Shown here: one piece after another, positions 10,441 through 21,108 of the stretch
Numbering within the stretch: the first letter of the stretch is position 1
Layout of the letters: every line of letters begins with the position of its first letter
From: Botryosphaeria dothidea
Lineage: Eukaryota; Ascomycota; Dothideomycetes; Botryosphaeriales; Botryosphaeriaceae
NCBI GenBank assembly: GCA_011503125.2
Contig: WWBZ02000010.1
Span: 124,001 to 188,000 of the forward strand
DNA: 64,000 nucleotides
Reading direction: 5' to 3'
Made by a program: the position numbers and the translations under genes
Notes under the pieces: generated by a model
The model's database searches: none
The model's input: the letters and a program-made list of their open reading frames with translations, nothing else
Told to the model about the DNA's origin: nothing

Positions 10441-11802
10441 ATGGAAGCCGATGGCGACCGTGTCGGGCGTCTGCTAGGCGCTGGCACCGGTGGCTCAGTG
10501 TACGAAGCCCGCATCGGAGGCACCGCTTGCGCCCTCAAGACCGTTGCGTCCCCCTCCCCTCTATCCCGCCCAGCCCTCCTGCTAACTCTTCGCAGTTCGA
10601 CAACGCGCAACTGTTTCGTGCCGAGGTACTCGCATACCGAGCTATCGCTCAGACGCCCTCCCTTGCCGGCCGTGTCTGCTCCTTCTATGGCGTCTATGAG
10701 GGCGCTAACAAACTGCTCCGCCATCCCTGCTACCCGCGTGCCCTCCGCCTCTCCCTCGTCCCCGGACACACGCTATGGGAGATACTACAGTCACCTCCGC
10801 CACGGGCGGAGCGCGACCGCCAGCAACATTATCTGCGACACACTCTACGCCTGCTCCACGACGATGCCGGGGTGTGCCATGGCGATATCAAGGAAGATAA
10901 TATCTTAGTACATGGAGAAAATGCCTTTCTTCTGGACTTTGGCGCCGCAACGGTCCGTGGAGTCCATCAGACTGGCGACCGGCGTTGGCGACACAGCGTA
11001 CGCAGCGATATCTTCCGCCTCGGCCAGATCTATGACCGTGCCAACTCCCGCGAGGTACACCACTACTCTTCTATAAATACTTGCTTTCTACTAATAGTTA
11101 TCCCAGGCTTCCGAGCAAGCAGCCGTCCTCCTGGGTAACCTCTGTTCGAATAGCTGCAGTCAACTTAAACACCTCGCCCACCTCCTCTCTCGCATATTAC
11201 CGGAGCATGCCAACACAGCGCTGCTAGACCGCGTGAATGCTCTCTTTCCAACCCCACCTGCAGACCTCGCTCTGGCCCTTGGGACGCTTTTAGGCGCCAC
11301 GAACAAGGTACACTCAGCCTTGAGTATCCTCGACGCCGCCATCTCGCGCGAAGAGGCTAAAAGTTCGGAGCACCAAGAGCGCACAACCCTCATCAACATG
11401 CTCGCCACCGCCGCTGCGTACAAAGCTCGAACCGAATTCGTTCAAAAAGGGTCTTGCGCTCCGTCGACCATCGTGTACCAAAGAGCCATCGCTCTGGCGC
11501 TCGATACGTACCGCGGCCACTCTACCTCCCTGCCTCTAGTCCAGCTACGTCTGGCATATGCGACGAACCTGCGCCGGCGGGGCGACCATCGTGAAGCAAT
11601 ACGCGTACTCATGGATATAATAGTCGACCTTAATGGCATCAAGGGCTACGAGGACACAGAGAGGGTGGTTGATCTTGTTGAGCAGCTGCTGAGGTCGACT
11701 TCACGCAGCGTGGCCAACGAGGAGGACTTGATGAAGGAAATGGACAAGGCAAAGAGCATGTTATACTCTAGCGCTTTGTTCCGTTCACTGTATGAGGAAT
11801 AG
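10441..11802 (+). CDS. Protein-kinase-like protein (three exons)
   Basis: Exons 10441-10542, 10596-11054 and 11107-11802 join in phase 0 to give about 418 residues. Intron 1 is 10543-10595 (branch GCTAAC, acceptor CGCAG); intron 2 is 11055-11106 (GTACAC, branch CTACTAAT, acceptor CCCAG). Kinase motifs: Gly-rich loop LLGAGTGGSVYEA (about residues 11-23), Lys33 in CALKT, a candidate helix-C Glu44, catalytic loop HGDIKEDNIL (His129, Asp131, Asn136), and LLDFGAA (Asp148). No APE motif is visible; RSDIFRLGQIY follows soon after, so the activation segment is reduced. The last 230 residues are helical, perhaps TPR-like. In-frame ATGs at 10387 and 10303 would lengthen the N-terminus; 10441 has good context and directly precedes the kinase fold. 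Substrate and pathway are unknown. Confidence 0.8.
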
Positions 11803-12103
11803 CTGTGTTTGGGATACTAATAGATAGCTCTACCGTGGCTGATATGACGGAATGCTTTCTGTGCATCACCACCTCGTTTGACTGAAATAATTGACAATTG
11901 CAGTTCGTTTTGGAGGGGTTCCAGTGTGAAATAATTTCAATATTCACCGTGCTGGGGCAAGCGCAAGCTGCCTCTTTGGCAATTGATCCGGCAGGCACCA
12001 TTCTGGCAGAGAATGGTAGCATATGAACTACACACCGCCTGCACCTACTCTTCTTCCTACATCCTCTTTCTCAAACAACATCTACTTTCAATCCACCACC
12101 GCC
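11803..12103 (+). other. Intergenic spacer between two plus-strand genes
   Basis: About 300 bp without a supportable gene. It is more AT-rich than its flanks and ends in a pyrimidine-rich leader (cctactcttcttcctaca) typical of fungal promoters and 5' UTRs just before the next gene. Confidence 0.4.
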
Positions 12104-13330
12104 ATGGTACTCATGAAACTGAGAGACTATCTCGATGTCCCAGACCTGGTCTTCACGGTGAGAGATGACGCGCGCCCTTCTGTGCATCAGTCAAACGTCG
12201 ACATCGAAAGCTGGGACCCGTGGCAAGATTTCAACCCCGTCAGCATCTACACTCTTTTTGGCGCCCTTTTGGAGAGGGAGTTTGACTTCCCGGCCCACCC
12301 GCACCCCGATCACCCAACGCTCCTACAGATTTCCAATGAGAGAACGCTCGAGTCCGCGGTAACATCATGGAACGTCAAGATCGTCAACCAGGCCATCCAG
12401 ACGGTCAGCGAAGCGCTGGCAGCTGAGACCAGCCTACCAACCAGCCAGGTGCGCAGTCCGGCCTTTTTTCTCCTCTGGACCACCGGCTCGGCGGCGCGCG
12501 CGAACGAGAACAAGACACCCGACTGGGCCGCTGTGCGCAGCGACGAGCCCGACAACTTCGCCCGCAAGAGCGGCGTGACGGGCGACTCGAAAATGTACCC
12601 GCCCGGCTTCCCGCTGCAGCGCGACAGCCCGGCGACGGACGTCGCGCAGCTGTGCCTCGAACAGGTGCTCGACTACGCCACCCTCCACGGCACGCGCTAC
12701 GCCGTCCTGCTTTCGCCCTCCGAGCTGGTGCTTGTCCGCGGCGCCCTGGCGCCTGACGACGATGGCCTAGACGTTGCTACCCCGCTGGCCGCTAGGCGCG
12801 CTGTCAGGGCCCAGCAGCAGCAACCGCCGCAGCAAGACGCATCATCGCCGCTGGCGACCTGGTACGCTGCGCAACGCACGCCCGTCGGCACCCAGCGCTC
12901 GTACACAGCCACATCGTCGCCGCCGCCGGCTAACCCCTACAGAGTCGCCGCCGCCGCCGCCGCCGCCGCCGTCGAGCCGCGCACGCCGCCGTCCCGCCAG
13001 AACCACCGCCGCGCCGCCAGCGCGCCCCTCGCCTCGTCCTCCTCCCCCACCGCCCCCTCGGACAGCTCCTACCAGCTCTCTTCTCCAACCGCGCGGCGGG
13101 CCCGCCTGGCCGACCCGCAAGTCGCCGTCGTGTCTTTCCACGCGGCGCCGCCGCCGCCGCCGCCGCCGGCCTCGCCGTCCCCCAACAGATCGGGGAACCT
13201 GCGCGTGTCGGTCAACGTCGCCATGTTCGTGTTGCATTGGCTGGCGGGCGTCAAGTGTGGGTGGGTTGCGGGGCATGAGGACATGGTGGATGATCTGGAT
13301 CACAGGCGGGCGATGGGGTTGGATGGATAG
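12104..13330 (+). CDS. Hypothetical protein, low-complexity C-terminal half
   Basis: Uninterrupted frame. I chose the ATG at 12104 (context CCGCCATGG, MVLMKLRDYL) over the in-frame ATG at 12023 because its context is much stronger; this gives 408 residues. The N-terminal ~230 residues look folded, with conserved-looking blocks such as ERTLESAVTSWNVKIVNQAI and an aromatic RYAVLLSPSELVLVRG stretch. The rest is disordered: Gln/Pro runs, an Ala9 run, polyproline, and Ser/Thr-Pro sites. Third positions are strongly GC. I do not recognise a named domain. The style resembles lineage-specific fungal proteins in which the N-terminal block recurs (inference). It is not RIP-affected. Confidence 0.7.
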   Translation: MVLMKLRDYLDVPDLVFTVRDDARPSVHQSNVDIESWDPWQDFNPVSIYTLFGALLEREFDFPAHPHPDHPTLLQISNERTLESAVTSWNVKIVNQAIQTVSEALAAETSLPTSQVRSPAFFLLWTTGSAARANENKTPDWAAVRSDEPDNFARKSGVTGDSKMYPPGFPLQRDSPATDVAQLCLEQVLDYATLHGTRYAVLLSPSELVLVRGALAPDDDGLDVATPLAARRAVRAQQQQPPQQDASSPLATWYAAQRTPVGTQRSYTATSSPPPANPYRVAAAAAAAAVEPRTPPSRQNHRRAASAPLASSSSPTAPSDSSYQLSSPTARRARLADPQVAVVSFHAAPPPPPPPASPSPNRSGNLRVSVNVAMFVLHWLAGVKCGWVAGHEDMVDDLDHRRAMGLDG

Positions 13331-13970
13331 TTCTTTTGCGGAGGGATAGGGAGATTGAGCTGGTTGGTGGAGGAGCAAGATTACAAGCCAAGGCAAAGAA
13401 GAGAGTACGAATGCGGAGGTGACGATATTGGGAAGAGGGTCTCGGATACTCAGTGTAGGCGGCCAGATCGCCGGCAGTAGTAGAACCACGCGCTCTTGAG
13501 GCTGAGGCCTCGTCTTCCGCTGCTCTAGAAAGGCGGTCGACAGGTGTAGGAACACGACTGCGTCAGCCGCGATGATGGTAGTAATAGTGAGTATATCAAT
13601 GGCATCTTATGGTGTTGCGGGCTGGCAATGGATAATTCAAGTTTATAAACGCCCGCTGGAAGAACGGTAGGGACCGGAACATCGACGATACTGACCAAGC
13701 TGCGGCCACCAAGGTCACGCAGTCCGGACTTCACGGACCTCCACCAGGCGGGTGCTGGGATCCTCACGCACCCCACTCTCTCAGTGCTGGCACCGGTGTG
13801 GGTAGGGGTACGCTCCTCATCTCCAAGATCTATGGGATTGGAAGAGAATGGAGGCGTTCCAGCAGCAGAAGAGCGAGGACAGCTTGCTAGACTTGCAGCC
13901 AGCAGTCAAGGCGGCACAGCACTAACGTGAGAAGGCGATACAACATTGCTGTCCGGAGTCAAGTCGGGTA
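13331..13970. other. No supportable gene
   Basis: GC-balanced unique sequence between convergent genes. Short open frames exist on both strands, but none shows domains, introns or composition that would support a gene. Confidence 0.35.
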
Positions 13971-14017
13971 CTACCTCGCTGGTCTCAAGCGGCGGCAATC
14001 CAACAAAGGCACGCACG

Positions 14018-14837
14018 CTATACTTGAGCCAGCCCTCGAATTGGGTCGAGTCGAGCCCCACGCCAGAATGCATGCCAGCGCGTCGACCAGGTCTCGGGCG
14101 CCGCGGCAGTCAGTAATGCGGCAGCGTGGGACGAAGGGCGCTTCAACGGCACGCTGACGGGCCACTTGCGCGCGTAGGCCATCGGCTTCAGCGCAGCAAG
14201 CCAGTCACACCCACGCACGCACCGAAGATGACCTGTGCCGAGGCGCTTTGCCTGCTCGTCGAGGGCGTGGTACAGCGGCTCCTCCCAGTCGACCTCGGCC
14301 GCCATTCCAAGCTCAAACGCGGCTCCGGTGTCCTTGTACAATGTATGTCCAACTTCGGCGACGAGGGCGGCGCGCGACGGCGGCGGCAGCGATGGTGGCT
14401 GGAGGTGCAGACGGGCGGCGTCGGACAAGGCAGGGTCGATGTCGACGCGGGCAGGACGCAGGACGGAGGACTTGAGCGCGGTAATCGCGCGGTGGTAGGC
14501 GCGAGGATCTCTGGCTGTCTCTGTCCGAGGCAGCGCGCGAGGATGAGCGGCCAGCCGAAGGCGGGGGCATCGGCATCGAGTATGCGGCAGTGCTGCTCTC
14601 GTGCGCGGGTGGCGGGCTGACGGTGGCAGTAGCAGTGGAGGCTGAGGGTGAGGCCGAGACGGAGACGGAGTCAACCCAGGCAGCGACACGATCGTCGGCG
14701 GAGGCGTTGGCGGACGGCGGCGAAGGGAGCGGTGTCGGGGCGGGCCGGGGCGGGCCGGGGCGCTGGCGCTTTGGTTTGTGCTGCCAAGCTGCGCCGTCTT
14801 GGTCGTCGTCGTCGCAGTCATCGAGCGATCGCTTCAT
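14018..14837 (-). CDS. Doubtful gene: nuclear-type hypothetical protein, possibly frameshifted
   Basis: Two overlapping minus-strand frames look like successive pieces of one protein. From the ATG at 14837 (MKRSLDDCDDDDQDG) one frame carries a basic/acidic N-terminus with KPKRQRPGPPRP and Ser/Pro-rich disorder to about 14500. The second frame then carries DPRAYHRAITALKSSVLRP and a plausible helical block with WEEPLYHALDEQ near 14280, closing at 14018. I see no clean intron between them, so a one-base shift or a wrong model is possible. The KR-rich/Pro-Ser N-terminus followed by a W..PL..AL block is reminiscent of fungal PD-(D/E)XK nuclease-like proteins, but no catalytic E-x-K is visible, so this is only a guess. 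It diverges from the Ulp1-like gene at 15362. Confidence 0.3.
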
Positions 14838-15361
14838 CGAGGGCGGGGTGGTGAGTCGTCGCGGGAGCAAGGATCGCTTGACTTCTCCGGATTTCGGTTC
14901 TCGGCGAGTTCTTCCGGGACCGCGTTTTAGGCGCCCGGGCCACGAACCTACAAGGCCTGTACCTGACCGCCATACCGTCACAAAGGCAGCAACGCGCAGT
15001 CTCCGTTTGGACTCTGAATCTGGGGCTGGCGCCCTTGCGAGCCGCATGCACTCGTTCTGTGCGCAGTCGTCGGCGGCTTCGTCGTTCGGCTCGGTTTCGT
15101 CTGGGTTGGGATCCTGCGGCTTGGCGAGGCTGCTGCTGCTTTGCTGGCGATGCGAGCCACGGCTGCTGCAGGTTGGATGCATCTGGCAAATTTGCGTCGA
15201 TGACAGCGTGATTGCACCTTCGACCTTCCTTTCCTCAACCCCTTCACCGGGTTTGAACGCAGTTGTGCACCGGATACTGGTAGTCGTTCTTGCAGCGGTG
15301 GCTGGGCTTTGTGCTACCCGCCGCCGTGTAGACAAAAACTCTGCGACGCGCCCTCGTCGAC

Positions 15362-17211
15362 ATGAGTGACAACGAAGCCGACAGCATCGTCAAGCGCGCT
15401 GCCACAGGCATTCTGGCCGTGATGCAGGATGCCTGCGAGGCCGAGAATGCGCAGCAACCAACGCTGACGCCGACCACGCGGAATCAAAGGTGGCTGTGTG
15501 ACTTCTCGACCGCCGTCAGCGAAACCCGCCTCGACTTCTCCACCACCGTCTACATCCTCGACTCCTTCCGTCAGCAGCGCGTCAACCCCACCGCCTCGTC
15601 CGCTTCGCCCGTGCCTCTGCCCGGTGTCGCCAAAGACCGCAGATGGGTCCCGAGCGACGTCACTCGCGCTGCCGATGCAATGCGTACGTCCGCCAGGAAA
15701 CGCCCACGTGAAGAAGGAGAGGAAGATGCTTATGACGACGACACCATTGCTATCCGTCCGTCCAGCGATCACGTCATTGATCCGGCCCTGCAGACTCCCC
15801 CCTCCAACAAGCGTGCTCGTGTCCCGAACCGGAAGAAGACTGCCAGCCCACCCTCACCCGGACCGGATGCTATGAAAAAGCCACCCTCCACCGGCCAACC
15901 CAGTACTCCTCCTGACCACGGTCCTCACACTCAGACTCCATCCAAGAAAATTGCCCATGAACCATCCGCCAGCCCTCTTCCACAGACACCTGATAGCAAC
16001 AGCTCTGCGACTACTTCAGATCCTCGGACGGAAATTTTGACTGCCCACCCTGCACCATCTCCAGAAGATCTCCGGGTTATCCAAAGCCTGAGGCCATTAC
16101 AAAAGCTAAGCGATGAGCCTTTGAATTTCACTTATCCGACTCTGGTGCTCAAGAAGGTCGGTGACACGGAAGAGTCCATCGCTCTGCGCAGATACTGACC
16201 TACTATCAGACCGTCTTACGTGGCAATTGATTCTCTTGTCATCGTCGCCGGCTGCTCCACTTGGGATATAACCCCGTTCAAGAGCTCCTACCGTTTCTCC
16301 GTCCTCCCAATCCACCATAACGACCATTGGACACTCGCCATCGCCGACACCGAGGCCAAGGAAGCCAAGATATACGACTCGGCATTGCCGCAGTCCGACG
16401 ATCTACCCCAAGGCATCCGTTCCCTGATCGCAAGAGTGCTCCCCAGCACCGGCCCAACAGGCTCGTGGCGATTCCAGACGGTGCCTTCCGCGCAGCAGCC
16501 CAACGCGCACGACTGCGGCATCTTCTGCGTCGTCAATGCCCTCTACCACATTGCCGGCCTCCCCGCCCCCAACCATCGACGGAGCTGTGTGGCGCGACAT
16601 CTTCTCCCGCCTCCTCCGCAACGACGCAGCCCCTCTGGACGACGTCGACAACAACAACAACAACGGCGACGACACCTCCACCACCATCACCCTCCCCTCC
16701 CCTCCCCTCCCCCCTCCGATCCACCTTCGCCTCCCCCGCCCACCTCGTCGCCTACCTCGCCTCCGCGCTCCGCGCCAACCAAGCCGCCAAGCGAACCCGT
16801 CTCCTCGCCCTCGAAGCCCGCGCCCACCCGCGCGCCGTGTTCGCCCACCTGCTCTTCTCCGGAAACAGCGTCGACAACGAGGAAGAAGGAAAGCGTGCCC
16901 TCCAGCGCGCCGCCGCCGTCGACGACCGCATCACCAAGACCGTCGCTTTCCTTGAGTGTCTCGATGCCAGCGCCGACGAGGACCTGCTGGCCAAGACGCG
17001 CAGGTATCTCGCTGGCTTGCAGCGCCTGCGTGCTGAGAACCGCGACGTCATGCAGCGGCTGGACGTGCTGAGGCGAAGATGCGGGCGGGTGTTTGGGTTT
17101 GGTGATGGCGATGAAGAGGAGGCGAGGAGGAAGAGGGTGGTTAAGGGGCTAAGGGGCACGGTGGAGGAAATTGATAAGATATTAAGGAGCAATGGTGGGG
17201 AGAGGAGCTGA
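15362..17211 (+). pseudogene. Ulp1/C48-like cysteine protease gene, disrupted
   Basis: The ATG at 15362 (MSDNEADSIV) opens a ~265-residue N-terminal half rich in Pro, Ser and KR clusters (KRPREEGEEDAYDDD, NKRARVPNRKK), probably nuclear. The catalytic half follows: HHNDHWTLAIAD near 16311-16346 (His), IYDSALPQ near 16372 (Asp), then QQPNAHDCGIFCVVNALY near 16494-16548 (Gln and Cys), the order of SUMO/ULP1-type proteases. Three breaks occur. An in-frame TGA at 16196-16198 sits in branch- and acceptor-like sequence (ATACTGAC..TATCAG), but a fitting intron would be only 36 bp. One-base shifts lie in C-runs near 16565-16575 and 16690-16720. After them the C-terminus is helical with heptads and ends at 17211. 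C-run errors in assembly could explain the shifts, so this could still be a working gene. Confidence 0.72.
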
Positions 17212-17417
17212 GATGGTAGGCGCGAGAATGGCGTTCTAATAGGACAGATGCGTGGTGAAGAGTTCTTTTTCTTGTCCCTCACCTGTGCAGAGAGATTCAG
17301 GCAGGGATAAGGGCGGTCCGCGAGGGGAGGTATCTATCTACTGGGATGGTATAGACTTTCGAAAGGAAATGGAACAAAGTCTATATACATTTACACAGAA
17401 CCTATATTTATTATCAA
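17212..17417. other. Short unique spacer before LINE Y
   Basis: About 200 bp between the protease locus and the LINE target site; nothing recognisable beyond AT-rich sequence close to the insertion point. Confidence 0.4.
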
Positions 17418-18742
17418 TCAAAATTTACTACACCAGTCTAGAAGAATCTTTACAGACGCATCCAAAGTAAAGGGACAACTCGGAGCAGCTGCAGTAATCC
17501 TCAACCAAACACAAAAAGTCCACAGGCAAGCCCAGAAGGGAGTTGGCTCCAGCAAGTTCTATAGCATTACAGCCGCGGAGCTTGTTGCTATCAACACCGG
17601 TATGGAACTAGCAGTAAAGCAGAACTGCAGAGAAAAAAAATTCAAACCCGGCATGCTTCACCATCTATAGTGATTCTGTAGGATATCACTCGTTTTTGAG
17701 ACGAAGCGTGTCTCACTATATAGCTTAGTCACAATCACTTGTATAAGAGGCAAGCGGGTTACCTACCCTCTCCCTCTTCATGCCAATCATCAATGGATCA
17801 TCGTTGTTCATCAACAATACAACAGATTCTAAGGCAGCCCTGCAAGCACTAGCAAATCCACATAAACGGCGATCAGGCCAAGGCATAGTGCGGGCCATTA
17901 CAGAGACAGCTCAGAAGATTAGAGACAGCCATCAGATTAGCTTCTCTCTCCAATGGATCCCAAGCCACAGCAGATTTAGAGGAAACGAAGAAGCAGATAA
18001 GCTTGCCAAAGCTGCAACTACACGCCTAAGAGAACACAGCTTCGAACCACTAGCATCACTCCAGGTCCAAGCAGCCAAAGAAGCAGCATACGTATCTTGG
18101 GCAGCAGAATGGAAAAACTCAGACAAAGGCCAATACCTCCGGAGCATTAACACAGCACCACCTGGTCCCCACACCCGCCATCTATACGACAAGCTCCCAC
18201 GGAGCCTGGCTGGACTCCTTGTCCAGCTACGGACAGGCTACTGCTGGCTTAACCAACACTGCAAGCGAATAGGCCGCATCAACAATAAGCAATACGAATG
18301 TGGAGAAGTCGAATTAGTATCACATGTCCTTCTTAATTGCCACCTGCTCCAGCAAGGCCGACAGAAGATGCTCCAAGATAGTAGACTCCAAAAGAACGGC
18401 CTATCAGCCTTGCTAGGTGGAAAGCCACCAAGCAGCACAGCAGCCACCCAAGGCAAAAACAAGTGGAGGATAACAGCATCACAGCTACAGGCTGTACTCA
18501 GCTTTGCGCAAGACACACGGCGGTTTAAAAACAGAGATGAACCCACGGTGTAGAAAACCCTTTATACCACACTCCTTTACACCTTACATTACTCACCGCC
18601 CTCCTCTACCTTCTCTCTCCCTCTCAGATTGGCACACAACATGTATACTAGCGGCAAAATTCTTTGAATAGTCGTAGCCTGCATATCGCTCAGGGCGATG
18701 GGTCAGGGTAAATGAATTCAACTCAACTCAAAATTTACTACA
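17418..18742 (+). mobile_element. 5'-truncated LINE Y with 15-bp target duplication
   Basis: A perfect 15-bp repeat TCAAAATTTACTACA lies at 17418-17432 and 18728-18742. Between them is the 3' end of a plus-strand LINE: an RNase H domain (FTDASKVKGQLGAAAV near 17446, ITAAELVAI near 17570, DSKAALQAL near 17826, WIPSHSRFRGNEEADKLAK near 17953) and a C-terminal zinc motif (YECGEVELVSHVLLNC near 18294-18341). The tail is (CAACT)n at 18718-18729. The coding frame is broken by a solo LTR at 17677-17824 and by a shift near the A-run at 17634. No RT or endonuclease remains, so truncation occurred on insertion. Confidence 0.92.
17677..17824 (+). mobile_element. Solo Copia-type LTR, 148 bp
   Basis: Begins TGTAGGATATCACTCG and ends CAATACAACA (TG..CA), flanked by the 5-bp duplication GATTC at 17672-17676 and 17825-17829. 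A TATA-like TATAAGAGG at about 17741 followed by a CT-rich stretch fits promoter and transcript start in plus orientation. It splits the LINE Y RNase H frame exactly at the codons for I-Y-S-D-S-K: one copy of GATTC plus both flanks gives the continuous motif. No internal sequence remains, as expected from LTR-LTR recombination. Confidence 0.9.
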
Positions 18743-20669
18743 TCGTGACTAAATACAGGAAGTAGCCTCCTACCACGCTCAGCTCATCCATCGTCCACTT
18801 TGACCGCCCCGCTCTCTCAACCCAACAAAAAAGACGTATGAAATACCCTCACCCAGCAGCGACAGACAAGTCCCCGCCCAGTAACGCCAGCGTCTACGGA
18901 AATCTACCAGCCTTCTCACGAGCACCGAAGCAACTCCACATACGGCGGTGATATCGATACCCGGCCATCTCACCCGCGCAAGGGCGGCTGCTGTGGCACG
19001 TTCTCATTCTGCAAGGAGGACGTGCGTGTATGGCGAAGGCGTTGAAGTGCTTGGACGACGGTGAGATGAAAAGGTTGAATAGAGCTGAAGATCGCCACTG
19101 GGCCTTATCCTCCTTAGTCTTCTGTGGGAGGCGTGTAGGATCTTTATTGGGTTAAATTGTCGGGATATAAACGAGGGAAACACAAGTAGCAAGCTCCTGG
19201 CTAAGACAATTGATTTCCTTTTCCATTACACCTTGCCCAAAGCAGGTTTGACCATAATCTTTCTAGGGCATATCGGCTACTAATGATTGAAGCAGCGCTG
19301 AAACCTACCGCCCCGGCCAAACACACCAAAGTGTACTGTTTATTAAGCCGGCAGTGTCGGACTACGGGGATCGCCTTTGCCATATTTATTTGCTCAAGTG
19401 CCGAGCGGTGCTACCGTGGAGTGGAAAGCCTTCATCATCATCCAACCCTTTCCGACCACCGAGTGTCGACACAAGGGCTCAAAGGGCTTGGATACAGTAA
19501 TTGGGAAACCGTGGTCAATCAGTGCTCAGAGATATGCATTCCAGAGCCGACTCGTACTCACGACTCTGTTTCCACAGTATGTGTTCTAACAACCCCGTCA
19601 TATCTGCAAGATCGAAAGACGTGGTAGTCAATCAACGAGAGTAAACACCCGCTTTCTCAGCTATGGATTGTGCGGAGATGATGGTAACTGCGGCCTTGAT
19701 CTAGCGGTGGGGTCGCGCCGGTTGCGAGCCTCTACAAGCCTTGGAGCAAGTTAGCAAGGCCTGGGGAGAGGTTGCCCCTGCACCGGCGGCACGAATTCGT
19801 CGAGCGAGAAAGCGTCGCCCGTGAGGGTATGCGTGAAGATGCGGCACTAGAGCGGGGGGTTGAAGTCCTGTGGGATAGGCTCGGTGGCTTTGATTAAGAT
19901 CTATGCAAGAGCGGTCATCATGGCGCAGGTCTTGCTGTCGCGGCATCTCTCATGCGCAGCCAGCAATGAAAGCATCTTTTCACTGGGTGAGCAGACTCGC
20001 CGACGGATCCAGATTGAACTCCCACTCCTCCTCCTCGTCCCACTTATGCTTTAATGCCGTAACTGCCGCACGTGAGACCTCCCCGGATTCTTGGTCGTCC
20101 AATTGCGGCCTAGAATTTTACAAGGTGACACAGTGCTAGCAGCGGTCGATATGCAACAGATTGTACTGCTCGCGGCGGGCGTGATGGAAGGAGAGAAGGT
20201 GGTTGGTCGTGCAGTGCATCGTTGTAAAAAGCCTGCTGTTGGACGGCACCCATTGGTCCCAGGATATGACCGGGCCTGGCCGGACAGTTTCGAGGACTCA
20301 AAGTCCCGGTACTAGCAAGATTTTCAAGAGAGCGTAGATAGTTCATAGGCGAGTTAAGAAGATCCACATAGTTTCGTAATATAGTAGCCAAGGTTGCTAT
20401 GATCTGCAGAGGGAGCAGGCCCGTTCTGAGGACGATCATTGGTGAGATAGATCTGATTCCGTGCGTGCTACTGGGCGTGCGAAAGTTGCCGAACAGAAAC
20501 AGAAGCAGCTCGAGAGGGTTTGCACTCCTGCGCAGCAAAAGGCGCAGGACGGAGTGACATCGTGTTCGATGCGGGCTTCTGGGCGGAACCCGGGGCACAG
20601 CGAGGTCCGAGAATTCCGGCTGGGCCTGTTTGGGAGGGAGGGCTCTGGAAGCTAGAAAGTGGTTCCTTC
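18743..20669. other. Gene-poor region, no supportable gene
   Basis: Several short coding-like stretches occur but no complete gene. One possible orphan exon on the plus strand (about 18860-19020) encodes a Cys-containing stretch (RKGGCCGTFSFCKED) followed by a donor-like GTGCGT. Another on the minus strand near 20000-20050 reads KWDEEEEWEFNLDPS. Neither can be extended. The rest looks like decayed or non-coding DNA. Confidence 0.3.
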
Positions 20670-20960
20670 GTTGTGAAGAGTCCCCGAACTGTACTTGGTC
20701 GGAGGCCGCGCTGTCGCTTCAGCGCCAGGGCAGCTTTTGTCCCACTCTCTGCAATTTTTCTACACGGTCGGAGTGGCCGATCAAACACAACGCCCAATAA
20801 GATCCACGCTCGGCGTTCGGGCTGAGCTGCCTTTCCTTTCAGGGACACAGGCTCCCTGGAGTCCCTCGACGAAGTGGATGAGCATCGTCTTCGGTTCGAA
20901 CGTCAGCCCTCTGCCAACCACTTCCAGCTTCTCCGTCAGCAGCAAGATGGCTAGTTATGG
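20670..20960 (-). mobile_element. LINE reverse-transcriptase relic
   Basis: The minus strand shows GLTFEPKTMLIHF near 20900, then ILLGVVFDRPLR and ALKRQRGLRPSTVRGLFT at 20675-20810. These correspond to the RT thumb region of Tad1-like LINEs; LINE X has the equivalent LGVVLDKKL and AIKRLKGVRPRAMRQLY near 5100-5230. The pieces lie in different frames and have no ends, tail or target duplication, so this is an old fragment. Confidence 0.65.
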
Positions 20961-21108
20961 GTAGAGTTCATTTTCAAGCAACGAATAGACGTTTTCAGGG
21001 GAGAGCGGATAGGTCTATAGGCCCAAAACGTTGATGGCGCCAGCCAATTGTCCCTCATACTGGGGCAGACATTGCTTATGACGTCGGTGGCTACTTTACT
21101 AATCCCGT

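Noticed and set aside
13069..13555. Long minus-strand frames opposite the hypothetical gene at 12104-13330
   Set aside because: They read the reverse of Ala/Pro-rich codons (Gly/Arg-rich output) and are shadows of the plus-strand gene.
18860..19020. Cys-containing exon-like stretch (RKGGCCGTFSFCKED)
   Set aside because: A donor-like site follows, but no start, partner exon or recognised family could be found.
20110..20598. 162-codon minus-strand frame
   Set aside because: Composition looks random; the real signal in this area is the LINE RT relic at 20670-20960 in another frame.
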